Assembly: GCA_023267115.1 (NCBI GenBank)
Contig: JAHFNV010000014.1
Location: forward strand, 1 to 8,939
Reading direction: 5' to 3'
Source of the DNA: Candidatus Nomurabacteria bacterium
GTDB lineage: Bacteria; Patescibacteriota; Minisyncoccia; Phycocordibacterales; UBA9973
Length of the DNA: 8,939 nucleotides
The notes below the pieces were generated by a model that was given only the letters and a program-made list of their open reading frames with translations, did no database searches and had not been told where the DNA came from. Below, in pieces: positions 6,020-8,939 of the stretch. The number at the start of each line of letters is the position of its first letter. Positions within the stretch are counted from its first letter, which is position 1. The translations under genes and the position numbers were made by a program.

Positions 6020-7408
6020 CTACTGATTATAAAGCAAATCAATATCAGTCTGAATCTTTTGAGTATATTCCATTACGGCGTTGCCATAAAAAATGTTTTT
6101 TACTGTTGGGTCGGAACACTTTTTGCCAGAATAATATCGACAAGCCGCTTCCCGTTCAGCAGTGAAAGTTCTAGCGGCGGCGCCATTATCTCTGAGTAAA
6201 ATAGAAGATGCCGTAATCGCGTCGAGTGGATGCCATGGATCTGGAATCGCTTTGTCAACAGCACTCGATATTTGCGATTTAATAAGATCCCAAGTAGAAG
6301 GTATAAATTGGGCCGGTCCCATGGCCCCGCCATATCCACCCATATACGGACAAGAAACTCGCGTCGTCAAGGGATTTCTGTCAAGACTTTGGACTATGGA
6401 TCGCAAAATAGGTAAATCGCGAGTGGGATGAATACCGTTATTAAAAATTGTTCCAGCATTGATACTTTTTGTCTGGCCGGTTGATAAATTGGTAATAACA
6501 CAAGAACCGACATTCGCCCCCATGTTGGATTCTTGTTTTAAGATAGCCAAAATAAATGCCGAGCGGACGCCAGTTTTAAGACTCGCCTGCTCGGCATATT
6601 GCAAAGCCACACCAAAAGGAATCGCTTCACTGTCTCTAAGTGGGAACAAAGCGGCGCGAATCTTATCAGCTTGAGCTTTTTTTTCGACGGCTAGTTTTTG
6701 ATATTCAAACTCTTTTTGCTGGCTCAAAGAAAGAAGAACTTTCTTTTCTGCCTCGCTTTGGGCGGTTTTTTTCCGAGCGTTTTCTAATTCAACTTTGGCG
6801 TCGATCTCGGCATTTTGCTTTATTTCCAGGTCCTTTTTTTGTATTTCGGTTTCATTTTTTATACCATTAATTTGATCCACTGACGCTTTAACCGCTTTCT
6901 TAATGGAAGTATAAGATTCTAAATCACTATAAAAGTTAGAGATACTTTTATCGGAAAGAATCAGATGAATAATATTTTCGTTGTCAAATTCATTTGTATT
7001 ACGCAAAAGTTGAGCTAGAGATTCATGCTCGCGAGCTATTTTTTCAGAAAGTGATTCTATTTTACTAACTTTCTCTGTTATAGAAACCTTCAATTGGGCA
7101 ATGACTAATAATCTTGCCTGTATTTTAGTTTTTAAAGCATTAATCTGGCCGGTTAAGTAATTAATATCGCCTTTGAGCGTGCCAGTCTGTTTTTGTTGTT
7201 CTTTTTGTTTGTTCAACAAATCGGTCAGCTCTGCCTCTATCTGAACCAGTTCCTGGCGACAATAGTCTTTATCTGTTTGACTAGAAGTAATAGTCAAAGT
7301 CAAACAATCAAAGGCGGCGTATGCCTGAAAGCCGAACGGCCATTTGGAAGCCAAACTGCCAAGTGTTAAGCACGAGACAAAAATAAAGACCATGGTTTTC
7401 TTCGCCAT
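6020..7408 (-). CDS. Secreted lytic transglycosylase with PcsB/CwlO-like coiled coil
   Basis: This predicted exported murein hydrolase has 462 aa. A signal peptide (K3, K4, hydrophobic core, cleavage near AYA at 29-31) precedes a long coiled coil (about 50-255). The block LLRNTNEFDNENIIHLILSD (134-153) and the following YSDLESY resemble the coiled-coil domain of PcsB/CwlO, hydrolases controlled by FtsEX. The C-terminal domain is transglycosylase-like: the probable catalytic E293 in ILKQESNMG, then GAMGPAQFIPSTW (361-373), typical of MltB/SLT relatives. Catalysis would cleave the MurNAc-GlcNAc bond, giving anhydro-MurNAc. Six cysteines lie outside the signal peptide (35, 50, 303, 353, 423, 431), so disulfides are possible. 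ATG 7408 is chosen because the signal peptide begins there and a -10 box lies 7 nt upstream; the frame stays open for 42 more codons into rplY, but that stretch is a basic shadow. It ends with TAG. Confidence 0.9.
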   Translation of the reverse strand: MAKKTMVFIFVSCLTLGSLASKWPFGFQAYAAFDCLTLTITSSQTDKDYCRQELVQIEAELTDLLNKQKEQQKQTGTLKGDINYLTGQINALKTKIQARLLVIAQLKVSITEKVSKIESLSEKIAREHESLAQLLRNTNEFDNENIIHLILSDKSISNFYSDLESYTSIKKAVKASVDQINGIKNETEIQKKDLEIKQNAEIDAKVELENARKKTAQSEAEKKVLLSLSQQKEFEYQKLAVEKKAQADKIRAALFPLRDSEAIPFGVALQYAEQASLKTGVRSAFILAILKQESNMGANVGSCVITNLSTGQTKSINAGTIFNNGIHPTRDLPILRSIVQSLDRNPLTTRVSCPYMGGYGGAMGPAQFIPSTWDLIKSQISSAVDKAIPDPWHPLDAITASSILLRDNGAAARTFTAEREAACRYYSGKKCSDPTVKNIFYGNAVMEYTQKIQTDIDLLYNQ

Positions 7409-7415
7409 GGTTTTT

Positions 7416-7424
7416 ATTTTAGCA
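7416..7424 (-). promoter_or_regulatory. Extended -10 promoter of the transglycosylase gene, predicted leaderless
   Basis: The minus strand reads TGCTAAAAT, then 7 nt (AAAAACC), then ATG, inside the 25-nt gap after the rplY stop. Spacing places the transcription start at the start codon. A 10-bp direct repeat, AAAACCATGG, occurs at 7405-7414 (including the start ATG) and again at 7390-7399 (including Met6), so an internal start at Met6 cannot be excluded. Confidence 0.65.
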
Positions 7425-7433
7425 CATTTTTTA

Positions 7434-8135
7434 TTATTTTTCTTCGACAGTTTTTTCCACAGTCTCTTTTGTCTCTTCAACTGTTTCCTCCTCTTTCTTT
7501 CCTTTCTTTTCAACTTCAATTTGAGACAAATCAACCGCCGGAATGGCTTCTTCTTTTTCTTCTTTTTGTAGAATAATGGAAGCTACGATATCTCGTTGAT
7601 TGGTTATAGCGACAACTCCGTCCGGCAGTTTTATGTCGGAAACGATAATACTATCCTCCAACCTTTCAAGCTTGGAAATATCCACTGCCAAGCTGTGAGG
7701 AAGATTTTTTGGCAATGCTTCAACTTCAACTTCATGCAAAACTTTGACAAGATTGCCAATGCCCGCTTTAACTGCGCCCGATATGCCGACAAAATCAAGT
7801 GGCACTTTGACTCGTATTTGCTTTTTCATATCTATGGCCAAAAAATCCACATGAATCGGCTCTTCAGTCACTGGATCCAATTGCACTTCATGGATTAGCA
7901 CGTCAATGTCAGCCTTCTCCGTTTCGGGCATTTTTGTCTCGCTATCAGGCATGAAAATCTTAACGGCCGAAGACTCTCCCGCTTCTCGCCAAATTTTCTT
8001 AAATTCAATACTGCTAATAGAAATAGGGGTAGAGGTTCTGCCAGCACCATAAAATACGGACGGTATTTCTCCTTTTTTTCTCAAGGCGTATAATTTATCC
8101 TTCAAATCTCTCTTTTTGGCTTTAATGGCAAACAT
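7434..8135 (-). CDS. rplY: 50S ribosomal protein bL25 (general stress protein Ctc type)
   Basis: bL25 binds 5S rRNA in the central protuberance of the 50S subunit. The 233-aa protein is the long Ctc/TL5 form. The N-terminal L25 domain (about 1-90) has LRKKGEIPSVFYG and VQLDPVTEEPIHVDFLAI, close to the family signature. The C-terminal TL5 beta domain (about 95-190) has VKVPLDFVGISGAVKAGIG and VEALPKNLPHSLAVDISKLE. A charged Lys/Glu tail (about 205-233, EEETVEETKETVEKTVEEK) is typical of many such proteins and may be disordered. The start is supported by the N-terminal domain and a -10-like box 6 nt upstream. The next gene begins 25 nt after the stop. Confidence 0.96.
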   Translation of the reverse strand: MFAIKAKKRDLKDKLYALRKKGEIPSVFYGAGRTSTPISISSIEFKKIWREAGESSAVKIFMPDSETKMPETEKADIDVLIHEVQLDPVTEEPIHVDFLAIDMKKQIRVKVPLDFVGISGAVKAGIGNLVKVLHEVEVEALPKNLPHSLAVDISKLERLEDSIIVSDIKLPDGVVAITNQRDIVASIILQKEEKEEAIPAVDLSQIEVEKKGKKEEETVEETKETVEKTVEEK

Positions 8136-8141
8136 CTAAAT

Positions 8142-8147
8142 ATTCTA
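8142..8147 (-). promoter_or_regulatory. -10 box of rplY, predicted leaderless or nearly so
   Basis: The minus strand reads TAGAAT preceded directly by TG (no spacer base), then 6 nt (ATTTAG), then ATG. A weak -35 (TTTGCA) lies 17 bp upstream, just before a T-rich tract. No Shine-Dalgarno is present. The geometry is one base shorter than in the other three leaderless promoters, so confidence is lower. Confidence 0.5.
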
Positions 8148-8189
8148 CATAAAAAAAAATGAAATGCAAACCAAACGAAAAAACAATTG

Positions 8190-8435
8190 TCAATATAATA
8201 TATCTAGAACTTTTTCCATATCAGAAAAACGTCCGTCAAAAGTCGAACCTAAATAGGCCGGTAAAATTAAAAAACACAGCATGGGTCATACCTATTTTCT
8301 GCGTTTTGCCATTCATTTTTTCTAAAAGATTTTGATCGCTGTAATTTAAGGCCAGAGCGTAAGCACCATCGTTCGCAGAGCTGATTAAAGTAAATTTAGC
8401 AATAGTATGCGACCGCTTCTTATTGCTAAATTGGT
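8190..8435 (-). pseudogene. Remnant of a D-alanyl-D-alanine carboxypeptidase (peptidase S11)
   Basis: The interval between the zinc-ribbon gene and rplY encodes an S11 fragment at 8254-8415: HTIAKFTLISSANDGAYALA and LLEKMNGKTQKIGMTHAVFF followed by NFTGL. This matches the family block that carries the second active-site motif SxN (S-A-N, 8371-8379), then MNxKAxxLGM and NxTGL. The first motif (SxxK), the third (KTG) and the rest are missing. The frame stops at TGA (8236-8238). Another frame nearby continues FSDMEKVLDILY before a stop at 8190-8192, which could be the frameshifted continuation, though this is weaker. The 5' side runs into the end of the zinc-ribbon gene. It is best read as a deleted, decaying gene for cell-wall trimming; a tiny functional protein is unlikely. 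Confidence 0.75.
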
Positions 8436-8939
8436 TTAATAAACCTCCTGCTGATAACATTTCTCGCAGTAAACTATCTCCGGCCTCTTCGGAGCGTAGC
8501 TGGTTTCGAATTCCACTGGACAAGGTTTAACCTTGTCATGATGAGGGTGGTCAGTATTTACGCACATGCATTGCCTATGCCAGAGCTTAAACGGATTCCT
8601 GCGTGCCACTCTAGCCGCGTGCCGGCAATGAAAACACCTTCGCGGGATCGGGATTTGCATTTTTCGGTAAAAAATAAGTTCATTCGGCACAATTTTGTAA
8701 TTTCTCTGGCAATTTATACACACCAAAACTTCTTCAAGAATTTTATCTGTCACATCATTTATAGAATCAGGAATATTTTCTGGCAGGATAGTCTCTTTGC
8801 CGGTGGTGCGCTGGATATTGTCTTGCCAATTATATCCCCTCTTTAGGGCTTGCTCTTTCGAAAGCGGAAATTGCTCAATGGCGCAAGTTTCGTTATAACC
8901 AAAAGGTGAGAGTTCTATCGGATAGTATTCTCCATACTT
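8436..8939 (-). CDS. Multi-zinc-ribbon protein of a Patescibacteria-typical family (5' end outside window)
   Basis: The frame is open from the window edge to the TAA at 8436-8438, giving 167 visible residues. It starts at least beyond KYGEYYPIELSPFGYNETCA; a GTG at 8753 is inside the protein and is not the start. Cysteine pairs C74-x-x-C77, C102-x-x-C105 and C158-x-x-C161, plus C124-x-C126 and C140, imply two or more zinc ribbons. Conserved-looking blocks are YKIVPNELIFYRKM, PIPRRCFHCRH, RRNPFKLW and FETSYAPKRPEIVYCEKCYQ. I recognise this C-terminal pattern as recurrent in Parcubacteria hypothetical proteins, usually after an N-terminal region with more cysteine motifs. The function is unknown; nucleic-acid or ribosome-related binding would be a guess. 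The protein end looks intact (QEVY). Promoter and start lie outside. Confidence 0.85.
   Translation of the reverse strand, partial: KYGEYYPIELSPFGYNETCAIEQFPLSKEQALKRGYNWQDNIQRTTGKETILPENIPDSINDVTDKILEEVLVCINCQRNYKIVPNELIFYRKMQIPIPRRCFHCRHAARVARRNPFKLWHRQCMCVNTDHPHHDKVKPCPVEFETSYAPKRPEIVYCEKCYQQEVY

Noticed and set aside
7364..7375. Lipobox (FVSC) in the transglycosylase signal peptide
   Set aside because: The cysteine at residue 13 comes after too short a hydrophobic core and has Phe at -3. Cleavage after AYA fits better.
7409..7534. In-frame N-terminal extension of the transglycosylase (42 residues, very Lys/Arg-rich)
   Set aside because: It overlaps the Glu/Lys-rich tail of rplY in another frame. 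The signal peptide and the -10 box both fit the ATG at 7408.
713..8135. UGA recoding, as in Gracilibacteria and Absconditabacteria
   Set aside because: All full genes read through with UGA as stop and have normal lengths. The only UGA of note interrupts the carboxypeptidase remnant, which lacks other motifs too. No coding UGA is needed.
8190..8195. TTGACA on the minus strand as a -35 for rplY
   Set aside because: It lies about 40 bp from TAGAAT, and no -10 box sits 16-18 bp after it.
8436..8523. N-terminal part (MSSGIRNQLRSEE...) of the ORF carrying the carboxypeptidase remnant
   Set aside because: It is the zinc-ribbon coding sequence read in another frame. Only the part after 8435 shows S11 similarity.
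8751..8753. GTG as start of the zinc-ribbon gene
   Set aside because: The frame stays open to the window edge, and the upstream residues (KYGEYYPIELSPFGYNE...) look like the same conserved family. The GTG is an internal valine.

Overview
The window looks like a genome fragment of a Patescibacteria (Candidate Phyla Radiation) bacterium, most likely a Parcubacteria-type lineage. Three things suggest this: the divergent 5' end of a 16S rRNA gene, with an enlarged V1 helix and a changed 'universal' 338 site; a C-terminal zinc-ribbon protein of a type I recall as common in these genomes; and compact, AT-rich, co-oriented gene packing. The assignment is by recognition, not by a tree. All genes lie on the minus strand, so transcription runs from position 8939 down to 1.

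In transcription order the layout is: the C-terminal part of a multi-zinc-ribbon protein (8436-8939, cut by the window edge); a decayed fragment of a D-Ala-D-Ala carboxypeptidase (about 8190-8435); rplY/ctc (bL25); a secreted protein with a PcsB/CwlO-like coiled coil and a lytic transglycosylase domain; rpmE (bL31); a 105-bp inverted-repeat element that fills the next intergenic gap; prfA (RF1); an RRM RNA-binding protein with its own promoter, structured leader and strong bidirectional terminator; a metallo-beta-lactamase-fold protein that lacks the usual metal ligands; a one-helix membrane protein overlapping gyrA; gyrA; an rrn promoter and leader with a boxA-like site; and the first ~456 nt of the 16S rRNA.

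Functionally the window combines translation (bL25, bL31, RF1, 16S rRNA), DNA topology (GyrA), cell-wall remodelling and RNA binding. The gyrA-to-16S order, also known from the origin region of Bacillus subtilis, is kept here, and the rrn promoter starts only 9 bp after the gyrA stop codon.

The most notable pattern is regulatory. Three genes carry an extended -10 box (TGnTAnAAT) exactly 7 nt before the ATG, and a fourth (bL25) has TAGAAT 6 nt before it. All four are predicted to give leaderless mRNAs. The RRM gene instead has a ~86-nt leader whose ribosome-binding site lies in a hairpin. Other points of interest are the inverted-repeat element abutting a shortened prfA, a GyrA quinolone-pocket Ser-to-Val change, and the metal-ligand-free MBL protein. 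I saw no tRNA, CRISPR array, IS transposase or phage gene.
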